From Methylobacterium sp. B4 (GTDB taxonomy: Bacteria; Pseudomonadota; Alphaproteobacteria; Rhizobiales; Beijerinckiaceae): a stretch of DNA of 64,000 nucleotides. This document shows, in pieces, positions 1 to 9,609 of this stretch. Location of the stretch: assembly GCF_003201865.1 (NCBI RefSeq), contig NZ_QJJJ01000021.1, positions 1 to 64,000 of the forward strand, read 5' to 3'. The notes under the pieces were generated by a model. That model saw only the letters and a list, made by a program, of their open reading frames with translations, was not told where the DNA came from and did not search any database. The first letter of the stretch is position 1. Each line of letters starts with the position of its first letter. The position numbers and the translations under genes are program-made.

Positions 1-168
1 ATCGGTGCGGGGCTGGGTCTGATCGTTGAACTGGCCCACCGGCGAGGGCTGCTGCGCCAGGGCGCCCGTCGCCCCGGTGAGGCTGGCCGCCAGCAACGCC
101 CCGGCCGCCCAGGCCGCCCGTCCGGGCCTCGCCGATCCCCGATCCATTCCCACTCCGCCACGTTGCAT
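1..168 (-). CDS. Secreted protein of unknown function, N-terminal part only
   Basis: Only the first 49-56 codons lie in the window; the gene runs off the left edge. The N-terminus is a signal peptide: arginines, then an alanine/leucine-rich core, then an ALAQ-Q cleavage site near residue 32 (counting from the inner ATG), so the product is exported. Two in-frame ATGs are possible. The outer one at 168 has AAGGGG about 9 bases upstream; the inner one at 147 has GGAG about 8 bases upstream. The visible mature part (QPSPVGQFND...) is too short to place in a family. The start choice is open, but the signal peptide makes a real gene likely. Confidence 0.6.
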   Translation of the reverse strand, partial: MQRGGVGMDRGSARPGRAAWAAGALLAASLTGATGALAQQPSPVGQFNDQTQPRTD

Positions 169-381
169 CCTGCAATCCCCTTGCTGTGTCGGTTGCGACC
201 AAGACTTCGCTGATCTTGGGATTTGCTGTGTCGCGTGAAGCGCGACCGCGGCCTTTCCCGATCCGCCGGACGGGCGAACGCTTCCACGAAGCCAGCCGAC
301 CGCCGATGCCCGATTTCTTTATTTCGATCGAACTTCAGTGACCGTCGGCAAAGCCTGGGTCTGGTTCGATTCTTTAGCAAC

Positions 382-419
382 ATGGTCAAAGCCTGAGCTG
401 TTGCTTCTTTTTTGACCAT
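382..419. repeat. Perfect 9-bp inverted repeat
   Basis: ATGGTCAAA at 382-390 is matched by TTTGACCAT at 411-419, with a 20-base spacer ending in a T-rich run. It sits in the A+T-rich part of the gap, about 210 bases upstream of the leftmost gene. It could be an operator or a transcript hairpin; nothing shows which. Confidence 0.4.
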
Positions 420-819
420 ATCTCTCTTGTATTACAATGATTTCATCGAATCGATGTTGGGGTCAACGCTGAATTTGGCTTTCTTGGATTTTGCGGTATC
501 GCTTGTGCGCCAAAGCCACAGCTCGCGTACGCCGCCCGATCAGCGCACAGGAATTTTCCCAAAGGAAAACGTTAGATCCTTAAAGGAAATGTCGTTCCTG
601 AAACCGCAGGTGAAGCGCGGTAACCGTATTGGAGGATGTGCGCCCGGTTTCATGGACGAGGATAGAGCAACACGCCCAAAAACGAGGCGTTTGGCCGTGT
701 TTCGATGGCAGCGGCAAAGACTCGGCAAGTCCGGGGAGGTTGGTAGCTCTGGGTGTGCAGCACGGGCACGGCGCAGGCGTGTGCTGTCGGAGACGCGCGA
801 AACCGCGCTGCCAAGCCAA

Positions 820-858
820 GGCGGCGCATCGAGGCGGCGGATCGAGGCGGCGCATCGA
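820..858. repeat. Tandem repeat, three 13-bp units
   Basis: Three head-to-tail copies of GGCGGCGCATCGA; the middle one has G in place of C at position 8. The array lies just before a dispersed palindromic element and codes for nothing recognisable. Confidence 0.6.
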
Positions 859-905
859 GGGGGCGGCCAGGGACGTGAGACGGCTACCGGCCGATCGTCC
901 CGGAT

Positions 906-996
906 CGTCATGGCGAGGCGAAGCCGACGCCATCCAGCGCTCCGAACGATCCGGAGAGGTCGCGCCTCTGGATCGCGTCGCACACGCGCGATGACG
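906..996. repeat. Dispersed palindromic element, copy 1
   Basis: It begins GTCATGGCGAGGCGAAGCC and ends with a CGATGACG-type arm, so its ends are inverted. The inner part CTCCGAACGATCCGGAGAGG recurs unchanged in the copy at 49659-49750. The flank just after it (a GAGGTGGAAGCCGAGGCCAT-like stretch) also resembles the flank of that copy. Confidence 0.7.
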
Positions 997-1305
997 CTCC
1001 GAGGTGGAAGCCGAGGCCATCAACCGCACGCCGTCAGGGGCGCCGCCGCGGGCGGTTCCTCCCGCTCGAACGCGGCCTCACGCGGCTTCGGTTCGATGCC
1101 GTCGGGCTGCTTTCACCCGGGCGAGGCGGGTCTCGGTCAGCGCTCCGCACGATCGCGAGAAGTCGCGCCGCCGGATGGTGTCGCCGAGGCTCCCCAAGGA
1201 CGATCCGGGACGAAAGCCGGGGCGATCAACCGGAGGCGGGATCGGCCGATGAAGCCCTGCCGGGCAGCGTGCCTGCGGCCTGGCGCGGAGCGCAGGCGTC
1301 GCGGC

Positions 1306-1345
1306 AAAAAAGAGACCGCGGCATCGCTCGGGATGCCGCGGTCTC
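1306..1345 (-). terminator. Rho-independent terminator of minCDE
   Basis: A perfect 14-bp stem (1312-1325 with 1332-1345) has a 6-base loop. Read on the minus strand it is followed by six T (A run at 1306-1311). It lies 25 bases past the minE stop codon and points in the right direction. Confidence 0.85.
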
Positions 1346-1370
1346 GGTCTTATGGGTCGTCGCGCCGCGC

Positions 1371-1652
1371 TCAGGCGGTGGCGCGCTTCGGCTTCGCCTT
1401 GAGGGCCGTGTCGACCGGGAATTCGATATCGACACCCAGCGTCGAGACGCCCGCGCCGCGCTCCAGCTTGATCTGCACCTTGTCGCGCTCGACCGTGACG
1501 TGCTTGGCGATCACGTTCAGGATCTCCTCGCGCAGCGTGATGATCAGGTCGGGCCTGCCGTTCTCTGCGCGCTCGTGCGCCAGAATGAGCTGCAGGCGCT
1601 CCCGGGCGACGGAACTCGATCCGCGCGGTTTGAGGAAGGTCAGAACGCTCAT
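1371..1652 (-). CDS. minE: Cell division topological specificity factor MinE
   Basis: The 93-residue product is the usual MinE size. MinE binds membrane-bound MinD, stimulates its ATPase and drives pole-to-pole oscillation that keeps the division ring at midcell. The family pattern is visible: an N-terminal anti-MinCD region with ARERLQLILAHER near residues 16-28, then the topological specificity domain (REEILNVIAKHV, about 41-52). It is the last gene of minCDE. Its ATG overlaps the minD stop by four bases (ATGA), so translation is probably coupled, and a strong terminator follows. Confidence 0.95.
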   Translation of the reverse strand: MSVLTFLKPRGSSSVARERLQLILAHERAENGRPDLIITLREEILNVIAKHVTVERDKVQIKLERGAGVSTLGVDIEFPVDTALKAKPKRATA

Positions 1653-2464
1653 GCGGCCCTCCGTGTGAACAGCTTGTTGATCAGGGATTTGCGGTCGGAG
1701 GGGATCGCCATCGGCACGGTCTCGCCCTTCAGGCGGCGGACGGCGTCGATGTAGGCGCGGGAGGGCGCGCAGAGCGGGTTGTTGAGCGTCACCGGGCAGC
1801 CGACATTCGAGGCGCGCAGGACTTCGAGGCTCTCCGGGATGATGGCCAGCAGGGGGATCGAGAGGATCTCGAGCACGTCGTCGACCTTGAGCATGTCGCC
1901 GCGGTCGGCGCGGGCGGGGTCGAAGCGGGTCAGGATCAGGTGCTTCTCGATATGGTCGCCCTTCTCGGCGCGGACCGTCTTGGAATCGAGGAGCCCGATG
2001 ATCCGGTCGCTGTCGCGCACCGAGGAGACCTCGGGGTTCGTCACGACCACCGCCACGTCGGCGTGGCGCATGGCGAGCTGGGCGCCGCGCTCGATGCCGG
2101 CGGGGCTGTCGCAGACGATCCAGTCGAACTTCTCGCGAAGCTCACCCATCACCCGCTCGACGCCCTCGTCGGTGAGCGCGTCCTTGTCGCGGGTCTGGGA
2201 GGCGGGCAGCAGGGAGAGGTTCTCGAGGCGCTTGTCGCGGATCAGCGCCTGCGGCAGCTTGGCGTCGCCGTTGGTGACGTTGATCAGGTCGTAGACCACC
2301 CGGCGCTCGGCGCCCATGATCAGGTCGAGGTTGCGCAGGCCGACGTCGAAATCGACCACGCAGACCTTCTCGCCGGCCTGCGCCAGCGCCGCACCGAGCG
2401 CTGCCGTCGTGGTGGTCTTGCCGACGCCGCCCTTGCCGGACGTGACACAAAGAACCTTGGCCAT
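1649..2464 (-). CDS. minD: Septum site-determining ATPase MinD
   Basis: A 271-residue ParA/MinD-family ATPase that binds the membrane as an ATP dimer, recruits MinC and is released by MinE. The deviant Walker A box is at residues 10-17 (GKGGVGKT, signature lysine 11). The Walker A' region (VVDFDVGLRNLD) and the CDSPAGIE motif follow. The C-terminus (KSLINKLFTRRA) fits the MinD amphipathic membrane-targeting helix. It lies 12 bases downstream of minC and overlaps minE by four. Confidence 0.96.
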   Translation of the reverse strand: MAKVLCVTSGKGGVGKTTTTAALGAALAQAGEKVCVVDFDVGLRNLDLIMGAERRVVYDLINVTNGDAKLPQALIRDKRLENLSLLPASQTRDKDALTDEGVERVMGELREKFDWIVCDSPAGIERGAQLAMRHADVAVVVTNPEVSSVRDSDRIIGLLDSKTVRAEKGDHIEKHLILTRFDPARADRGDMLKVDDVLEILSIPLLAIIPESLEVLRASNVGCPVTLNNPLCAPSRAYIDAVRRLKGETVPMAIPSDRKSLINKLFTRRAA

Positions 2465-2476
2465 TCTCGTTTCCCC

Positions 2477-3163
2477 TTAACCCAAGGCTGCAATTTTGAT
2501 CGCGCCGCCATCGGACCAGATCTGGACCGCTTGACCGCGCAGGTGAGTGCCCATGTCCTCGGCCGTGCGGACGAGGCGGTCGATGCCGAGAAGCTCGGGC
2601 TCGAACTTGCGGCAGTAGATGCGTGCGCGAGGGTTGCGGGCGGCGCCCGCGATGGCCCGCCCGCGCAGGGCGCCGTAGACGTGGATGGAGCCGCCCGCGA
2701 GGATTTCGGCCCCCGAGGACACCGAGCCCATCACGGTCACGTCCCCCTCGCGGTGGACGATGCTCTGGCCCGAACGCACCGAACCCTCGATGGTGAGGGA
2801 GGACACGCCCGGCTTCTCTTCCTCGTGAGCCGGCGCCTCGAAGGCGTCGCCCGCCGGGCGTCCGTTGACGAGCCGCGGGGGAAGGGAGGAGGGGAGCGGA
2901 TCTCGCGCACCCTCGATGCCGAGGATGCGCACCTTGCGGGCCGACAGCTCGGCGACGAGGCTTTCCAGCTCGGACGGCGCGGGCGCGAGGCCCGTGACGT
3001 CGAGGATCACGGCCTTGTCGTCGAACAGCGTGCCCGAGCGCTTCAGGGCACCGTCCAGGAGGACGAGCCAGTCGGCGAGCGGAGCCTCGGGCGCGAGCGA
3101 GACGGCGCGGAACACGCGGCCTCGCAGGGGCAGTGAGGGGCGGGAGGGAGCGGGGCTGGTCAC
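2477..3163 (-). CDS. minC: Septum site-determining protein MinC (operon copy)
   Basis: The 228-residue product inhibits FtsZ polymerisation and is placed on the membrane by MinD. An N-terminal FtsZ-acting domain (about 1-90) is followed by a proline/glutamate-rich linker. The beta-helical C-terminal domain carries the MinC motifs GDVTVMGSV and GGSIHVYGALRGRA. I chose the GTG at 3163 because homology begins right after it and AAGGA lies about 13 bases upstream; the frame stays open to 3646, but that extension has no family resemblance. A second MinC lies at 7633-8361. Confidence 0.93.
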   Translation of the reverse strand: MTSPAPSRPSLPLRGRVFRAVSLAPEAPLADWLVLLDGALKRSGTLFDDKAVILDVTGLAPAPSELESLVAELSARKVRILGIEGARDPLPSSLPPRLVNGRPAGDAFEAPAHEEEKPGVSSLTIEGSVRSGQSIVHREGDVTVMGSVSSGAEILAGGSIHVYGALRGRAIAGAARNPRARIYCRKFEPELLGIDRLVRTAEDMGTHLRGQAVQIWSDGGAIKIAALG

Positions 3164-3446
3164 GGGCGTTGACGTTTCCTTACCGACACGCCCATTGACC
3201 GCCGGGATGGTTACCGGCGGGTTAATTTTTACGCCGACCGGGCAAGAATTGCCGGGCAAGATTTTTCCATTGCTCGATGGGTTGCTGCCGAAACCCTGTC
3301 GGATCAAGGGCTTGGCGCGCAGGGCGGACCGGAAACACTCATTAATCCGGCCTGTGCCCCCAGGATCGCGGGATCCTGTGATCGCCGCGAATCGCCCTGT
3401 TCGGGGCGTGCGCCGCGCGTCGGATCGATCTCCTTCGGCTTCGCGC
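3164..3446. other. Upstream region of minCDE
   Basis: No gene is seen. This 283-base stretch must hold the minCDE promoter, but I see no clear -35/-10 pair. A locally A+T-richer run (GGTTAATTTTTACG near 3221) is the best candidate area. Confidence 0.4.
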
Positions 3447-3740
3447 ATGGTCGCGGCGGAGGTCGAGGAAATCGCCGACCACACGGCCCGGGCGACCCAC
3501 GAGATTTCGAGCCAGATCGGGCCGGTCCGGAACATCACCGGGCAGGCCGTATCGGCCATCGGCGACATCGCCGTGCGCATCCGCGCGATCGACGGGCTCG
3601 CCGGCTCCATCGCCGCCGCGGTGGAGGGGCAGGGCGCGGCCGCCAATCAGGTTCTGGCCTCCGCCTCCGAGCCGTCGCGTCCATCCGAGCGACGTGACGG
3701 CCAGGTCCGCCACTTCCTCGAGACGGAGCGGGCGGCCTGA
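3447..3740 (+). pseudogene. 3' remnant of a methyl-accepting chemotaxis receptor
   Basis: The translated 97 residues match the end of a chemoreceptor signalling domain. MVAAEVEEIADHTARATHEI is the family VVAxEVxxLAxQTAxATEEI segment, followed by AIGDIAVRIRAIDG, a methylation-helix stretch (SIAAAVEGQGAAANQVL) and a C-terminal tail like that of alphaproteobacterial receptors. Upstream in frame there is no receptor sequence, ligand domain, transmembrane helix or HAMP domain. This is therefore a truncated leftover, not a working receptor. The ATG at 3447 is an internal methionine. Confidence 0.7.
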
Positions 3741-3779
3741 TACCGGCATCGGTCGAACGCTTCGGGTTCGGCCCCTTCC

Positions 3780-3871
3780 GTCAATCGCGAGCGTCAGCGA
3801 AGCGACGCCACCGCGCGGCTTCTCGGGAAAGGTCGCGCCCTGGATTGCCACGGCTTCGCCTCGCAATGACG
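3780..3871. repeat. Dispersed palindromic element, copy 2
   Basis: The left arm GTCAATCGCGAGCGTCAGCG and a right arm ending TTCGCCTCGCAATGACG are partly complementary. The inner GGTCGCGCCCTGGATTGC is shared with the other copies. It lies between the receptor remnant and typA. Confidence 0.75.
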
Positions 3872-3983
3872 AGAGCGGCCGAACGGATCAGCCGCAACTC
3901 GTCCGAGGCGGGAGGCCGTTCGGGTTTCGGTCGATCGGTCTTGTCGGCAGCCGCACACCTTCCTCGGAGAGCGGAATCCCACG

Positions 3984-4019
3984 AAAAAGGCCCCGATGCG
4001 TTCGCCGCATCGGGGCCTT
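3984..4019 (-). terminator. Rho-independent terminator of typA
   Basis: A perfect 14-bp stem (3987-4000 with 4006-4019) with loop TTCGC, followed on the minus strand by a T5 tract (A run 3984-3988). It is about 30 bases past the typA stop. Confidence 0.9.
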
Positions 4020-4048
4020 ATCCGTTCCGATCGAGGTGCGAGGAGATC

Positions 4049-5875
<1,827 letters not shown>

Positions 5876-6209
5876 CGGAGATCTCGAGCCGTTCGGAAAC
5901 TTGGAGCCCGGCCATAAAGCGCCGTGTCGCGGGCCGTGTTTCGACGGTCGTGACGCCAGGGTACGGATTCGGGCGGTATCGCGTCGCAATATAAGGTGTC
6001 GCCCGATCCGGCAAGTGCGGGCTGCGCCGCGCCCGGGCGGGGCAGCCATGCCGCCGCGCGGTTTTTCCCGGGGAACGGCCGTCGGCTGCTCGCCTCGCCG
6101 GGGCCCACCGACTATGGCCGGAGCGTCACCGGGGGGCGGGTCCACCATGGGCCGGCCTCTCCCGGGACGGATCGGCGCCGCCGTGGCGGTCGAGGGAAGG
6201 GGTCCGAAC
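5876..6209. other. Divergent promoter region, typA / DUF2254 gene
   Basis: These 334 bases separate two divergently transcribed genes. No gene or clear promoter box is seen. The frame upstream of the DUF2254 start stays open through part of it but shows no conserved protein sequence. Confidence 0.4.
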
Positions 6210-7526
6210 ATGCCTCGCTGGCGATGGTTGATGGCGCAGCTGACGCGGCGGCTCTGGGTGCGGGCCACGCTGATCGGTCTCCTGGGCATCCTGGCCGCAA
6301 TCCTCGCCGCCGTGGTCGACACCCATCTGCCCTGGACGATTCCCGGCACGATCAGCGCGGATGCCCTCGACAGCATTCTCACCGTGATCGCGTCGAGCAT
6401 GCTGACCGTCACCACCTTCTCGCTGAACGTGATGGTCTCCGCCTACGGATCGGCCACGAGCAACGTCACGCCCCGCGCCACGAAGCTGCTGATCGAGGAC
6501 CGGCTGACCCAGACCGTCCTCTCGACCTTCCTCGGCTCCTTTCTGTTCAGCATCGTCGGCCTCGTCGTCTCGAAGACCGGCGCCTACGGCGAGCAGGGCC
6601 GCTCGATCCTGTTCGTGGTGACGATCGCCGTCATCGGCCTGATCGTGATCGCGCTGCTGCGCTGGATCGATCACCTGACCCGCCTCGGACGCGTCGGGCA
6701 GACGACAGACCGGGTCGAGGCGGCGGCCCGGGAGGCGATCCGCGCGCGGCTGCGGGAGCCCTATCTCGGCGGCACGGCCCTGCGGGACCGGCAGGCGATT
6801 CCGCCCGACGCGCTCTTCGTGACGACCGACCGGATCGGCTACGTCCAGCATATCGACGTGCCGGCCCTGTCCGCCCTCTGTGAGAAGCGGGATGCGGAGG
6901 TCTTCGTCACGGCGGTGCCCGGAACCTTCGTCTACCCGCACACGCCGTTGGCACGGCTGCGGGTGAGGGGCGGAGCGGCGGATCGCGAGAGGGCCGACGC
7001 CCTGCGCGGCGCCGTCGAGGCCGTGTTCTTGATCGGCGAGGAGCGCTCCTTCGATCAGGATCCGCGCTTCGGCGTCGCCGTGATGAGCGAGATCGGATCG
7101 CGCGCCCTCTCCCCGGCGACGAACGATTCGGGCACCGCGATCGACGTCATCGGCCGCGCGACCCGCCTGCTCTGCCTCTGGGCCCGCGGCGGCGACGCGG
7201 AAGGGGAGGGCGCCGAGAGCGAGGGACCGAAATATCCGCGCGTCCACGTCCCGCCGCTCGACACCGCCGACCTTATCGAGGACGCCTTCATGCTGATGGC
7301 CCGCGACGGGGCCGGGTTGATCGAGGTGCAGCTGCACATCCAGAAGGGACTGTCGGCTCTCGGGCGGATGGGTGACGAAGCCCTCGCGTCGGCCGCCCGG
7401 TACCAGTCCCGGCTGGCCCTGGAGCGGGCCGAGGCTGCGCTCCCGCTCGACGCCGACCGGCGGCGCCTGCACGCGCTGGTCCGCGCGCTCGAGGCCGGCG
7501 ATGCGTCGCCCGCGCCGGCGGGTTGA
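6210..7526 (+). CDS. DUF2254 family membrane protein
   Basis: A 438-residue inner-membrane protein resembling the DUF2254 family (predicted membrane proteins of unknown function). Four hydrophobic segments lie in the N-terminal half: about 17-36, 50-75, 105-125 and 137-156. A soluble C-terminal domain contains the conserved RALSPATNDSGTA-like stretch. The ATG at 6210 has AAGGGG seven bases upstream; longer readings of the frame lack both homology and a ribosome site. It stands alone, divergent from typA, with the second minC 107 bases downstream. Confidence 0.8.
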   Translation: MPRWRWLMAQLTRRLWVRATLIGLLGILAAILAAVVDTHLPWTIPGTISADALDSILTVIASSMLTVTTFSLNVMVSAYGSATSNVTPRATKLLIEDRLTQTVLSTFLGSFLFSIVGLVVSKTGAYGEQGRSILFVVTIAVIGLIVIALLRWIDHLTRLGRVGQTTDRVEAAAREAIRARLREPYLGGTALRDRQAIPPDALFVTTDRIGYVQHIDVPALSALCEKRDAEVFVTAVPGTFVYPHTPLARLRVRGGAADRERADALRGAVEAVFLIGEERSFDQDPRFGVAVMSEIGSRALSPATNDSGTAIDVIGRATRLLCLWARGGDAEGEGAESEGPKYPRVHVPPLDTADLIEDAFMLMARDGAGLIEVQLHIQKGLSALGRMGDEALASAARYQSRLALERAEAALPLDADRRRLHALVRALEAGDASPAPAG

Positions 7527-7632
7527 CGGGCGCGCGGGCGCCTTTGCTGTTGAGGACGCCGCACCCCCGCGCGGCGCGGCCCGCGATCTGCCATAAGCTG
7601 TCCGGCATGATCCACACGCTGCGACGCCGCCC

Positions 7633-8361
7633 GTGACCGACCGTCCCCCGATCCGCTTTCGCGGCCGCTCCTTCCTGGCGATGGTGCTGGCGCCGGTGCC
7701 GCCGGTCGATCAGTGGCTTGCCGAACTCGACGCCCTCAAGCAGCGGGCGCCCGCCTTCTTCTCGGTGCGGGCGATCATTCTCGACGTGACGGGCCTGCGC
7801 TTCGAGCGGTCGGACCTCACCTATCTCTGCGAGGAGCTGAACCGGCGCTCCATCACCATCCTCGGCATCGAGGGGATCGGCCCGACCTCGCTCGGGCCCG
7901 GCTTCCCGCCGCCGCTGGTGGGCGGCAAGCCGGTGGACGACATCGCGCCGCCCGAGCCCGGCGCCGTGCCGGCGGGGGCCGCCGAGATCCCCGCCGGCAC
8001 GGCGCTGGTGGTCCCGCCGTCCCCGTCCCGGCCGCGCTCCTTCGTGCTCGACGCGCCCGTGCGCTCGGGACAGGTGATCCAGCACCTCGACGGGGACGTG
8101 ACCGTTTTGGGCTCGGTGGCCTCCGGTGCGGAGGTGATCGCGGGCGGCTCGATTCACGTCTACGGCGCCCTGCGCGGCCGGGCCATCGCGGGCGCCGTGG
8201 GCGATCCCGGCGCGCGCATCCTCGCGCGCAAGTTCGAGCCGGAACTCATCGCCATCGACGGTCTTTACAAGACCGCCGACGATCTCGGCGCCACCCGCCG
8301 CGGCCAGTCGGTTCAGGCTCGGCTCGAAGGCGACGCCATCGTCCTGCTGCCGCTCGACTGA
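7633..8361 (+). CDS. Second MinC paralogue, unlinked to minDE
   Basis: The 242-residue product has the full MinC layout. An N-terminal domain with the ILDVTGLRFE and ITILGIEGI motifs parallels operon MinC. A longer proline/alanine-rich linker (about 95-140) follows, then a beta-helical C-terminal domain with GDVTVLGSVASGAEVIAGG and IHVYGALRGRAIAGA. The long shared motifs with 2477-3163 make it a paralogue. The start is GTG at 7633, just after a tiny upstream frame (7607-7635) whose TGA overlaps it. No minD or minE is adjacent, so it must use the distant MinD, act alone or be specialised. Confidence 0.85.
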   Translation: MTDRPPIRFRGRSFLAMVLAPVPPVDQWLAELDALKQRAPAFFSVRAIILDVTGLRFERSDLTYLCEELNRRSITILGIEGIGPTSLGPGFPPPLVGGKPVDDIAPPEPGAVPAGAAEIPAGTALVVPPSPSRPRSFVLDAPVRSGQVIQHLDGDVTVLGSVASGAEVIAGGSIHVYGALRGRAIAGAVGDPGARILARKFEPELIAIDGLYKTADDLGATRRGQSVQARLEGDAIVLLPLD

Positions 8362-8408
8362 GCGCGCCCCAGGCGCCGACGCGTCTGCATCCCGAAAGCA
8401 CCGGCCAC

Positions 8409-8428
8409 GGCGGCGGAAATCCGCCGCC
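8409..8428. terminator. Possible terminator hairpin after the second minC
   Basis: GGCGGCGG (8409-8416) pairs perfectly with CCGCCGCC (8421-8428) around an AAAT loop, 47 bases past the stop. There is no T tract, so a classical terminator is doubtful. A further 7-bp hairpin lies at 8452-8470. Confidence 0.4.
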
Positions 8429-8503
8429 TCATCCCGGCCCCTGGCGGGAAACCGCCGCCCCTCGCGGCGGGCGCCGGGCCGATTTTGCCGGAAATGCCTT
8501 TAT

Positions 8504-8519
8504 CTGCAGTAAATTGCAG
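8504..8519. promoter_or_regulatory. Small palindrome upstream of the sigma-54 promoter
   Basis: CTGCA-N6-TGCAG is a perfect 5-bp inverted repeat in a locally A+T-rich spot, 24 bases before the -24 element. It could be part of a binding site for the DctD-like activator encoded downstream, but it is closer than most sigma-54 enhancers. Confidence 0.3.
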
Positions 8520-8543
8520 GAAACTTTGCGCCTTCCGCATGGC

Positions 8544-8559
8544 TGGCATGCGCTCTGCA
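8544..8559 (+). promoter_or_regulatory. Sigma-54 (RpoN) -24/-12 promoter
   Basis: TGGCATGCGCTCTGCA matches the consensus TGGCACGN4TTGCA at 10 of the 12 fixed positions. The invariant GG and GC pairs are present at the exact spacing. Transcription would start near 8571, about 45 bases before the ABC binding-protein gene. A sigma-54 activator of the DctD/NtrC class is encoded 5 kb downstream on the same strand. Confidence 0.6.
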
Positions 8560-8602
8560 ATGAGGGAGGGGTCACATCGACCGGCCGCAGAGCCGGCACC
8601 TC

Positions 8603-8608
8603 AGGGAG
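8603..8608 (+). promoter_or_regulatory. Ribosome binding site fixing a TTG start
   Basis: AGGGAG lies seven bases before the TTG at 8616. That start gives a complete signal peptide; no ATG does. Confidence 0.6.
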
Positions 8609-8615
8609 AAGCACC

Positions 8616-9596
8616 TTGCTCGAACGCCTCCGCTCCACGCGTCTTCGTCTGGCCGCGCTCACGGCCACCGCCGCGTTCCTGCTCGCGCCGAACCCGCTCT
8701 CCGCGCAGGAGGTGGTGCGGCTGGGCAACCTGAAGCTCGCGCACTTCGCCGGCGTCTCCTACGTCAAGGAGATCGCCAAGGATTGCGGCATCAGCGTCGA
8801 TCTCAAGATCTTCGCCAAGGGGCCGGACATCATGCAGGCGATGCTGGCGGGCGAACTCGATGTCGGCGCCACCGCCTCGGAGGCCGCGATCTCGGCCCGC
8901 GGCAACGGCGCCCAGGTCTACATCGTCGGCGGCTTCGCCAAGGGCGGCGCCCGCCTGCTGGCGACGGCGGAATCCGGCATCAAGTCGGCGGCCGACCTCA
9001 AGGGCAAGAAGGTCGGCGTCACCCGCGGCTCGATCCAGGAGGTGCTGCTCGCCGCCGAGATGGCCAAGCACGGCCTCAAGGCCCGCGACGTCAACCTGAT
9101 CTATCTCGGCTACCCGGACCTCAACCAGGCGCTGCTGCAGAAGCAGGTCGACGCCATCATGCAGACCGAGCCGCAATCGGCCCAGGCCATCGCCCGCGGC
9201 TTCGGCGTCGAGATCCTCAAGCCCTACGACACCCCGGTCGGCTCGCCGATCCGCACGCTGGTGATGACGGAGAAGTTCTACAAGGAGAAGTCGCCGGTCG
9301 CGGCCAAGTTCATGGCCTGCTTCGTCAAGGCGCAGAAGACCTTCATGGACGACCCGAAGACGGCCGAGAAGTTCGTCACGCAGGACGTGTTCAAGGGCCA
9401 GCTCACCGGTCCCGAATTCCAGGAGGCGCTCGCCAACTCGCCCTACACGATCGAGATGAGCGCCGACCACATCCAGAAGACCACCGACGTGATGGCCCAG
9501 CACGGCATCGGCAAGATGTCGGTGCCCGCCAAGGCCGTCGATTGGGTGAAGCTCGACCTGCTCGACGCGGCCAAAGCCGCCGCCGGCACGAACTGA
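8616..9596 (+). CDS. ABC transporter substrate-binding protein, NitT/TauT type
   Basis: A 326-residue periplasmic binding protein of the SsuA/TauA/nitrate class. A signal peptide ends at PLSA-Q (about residue 30), followed by the two-lobed fold: LGNLKLAHFAGV, GELDVGATASEAAI and DLKGKKVGVTRGSIQEVLL. The family binds small organic anions such as sulfonates, nitrate or pyrimidine precursors; the ligand cannot be read from sequence. The TTG start has a good Shine-Dalgarno. The permease begins 13 bases after the stop and the ATPase follows, giving a complete importer. A sigma-54 promoter match precedes it. Confidence 0.88.
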   Translation: MLERLRSTRLRLAALTATAAFLLAPNPLSAQEVVRLGNLKLAHFAGVSYVKEIAKDCGISVDLKIFAKGPDIMQAMLAGELDVGATASEAAISARGNGAQVYIVGGFAKGGARLLATAESGIKSAADLKGKKVGVTRGSIQEVLLAAEMAKHGLKARDVNLIYLGYPDLNQALLQKQVDAIMQTEPQSAQAIARGFGVEILKPYDTPVGSPIRTLVMTEKFYKEKSPVAAKFMACFVKAQKTFMDDPKTAEKFVTQDVFKGQLTGPEFQEALANSPYTIEMSADHIQKTTDVMAQHGIGKMSVPAKAVDWVKLDLLDAAKAAAGTN

Positions 9597-9609
9597 GGAG
9601 CCCGACGCC

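Larger units (their letters stand above)
169..1305. other. Gene-free gap with A+T-rich stretch and degenerate repeats
   Basis: No convincing gene is seen in either strand: the open frames here are low-complexity and arginine-rich, like random frames of GC-rich DNA. About 300-490 is clearly richer in A and T than the rest and holds a perfect 9-bp inverted repeat (382-390 with 411-419). About 820-860 is a short tandem repeat. About 906-996 is a copy of the dispersed palindromic element, followed near 1120-1190 by a decayed copy. Confidence 0.6.

Noticed and set aside
382..440. Standard -35/-10 promoter starting at TTGACC (412)
   Set aside because: No acceptable -10 box is found at 16-18 bases spacing.
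412..1668. Long plus-strand frame of 418 codons over the gap and minE
   Set aside because: Its product is low-complexity and arginine-rich, overlaps minE antisense and crosses repeat elements; no family features.
3164..3646. N-terminal extension of MinC
   Set aside because: No similarity before the GTG at 3163, and the frame runs antisense through the chemoreceptor remnant.
5876..6415. N-terminal extension of TypA by 180 residues
   Set aside because: The frame is open but the family N-terminus starts at 5875 and the extension overlaps the divergent DUF2254 gene.
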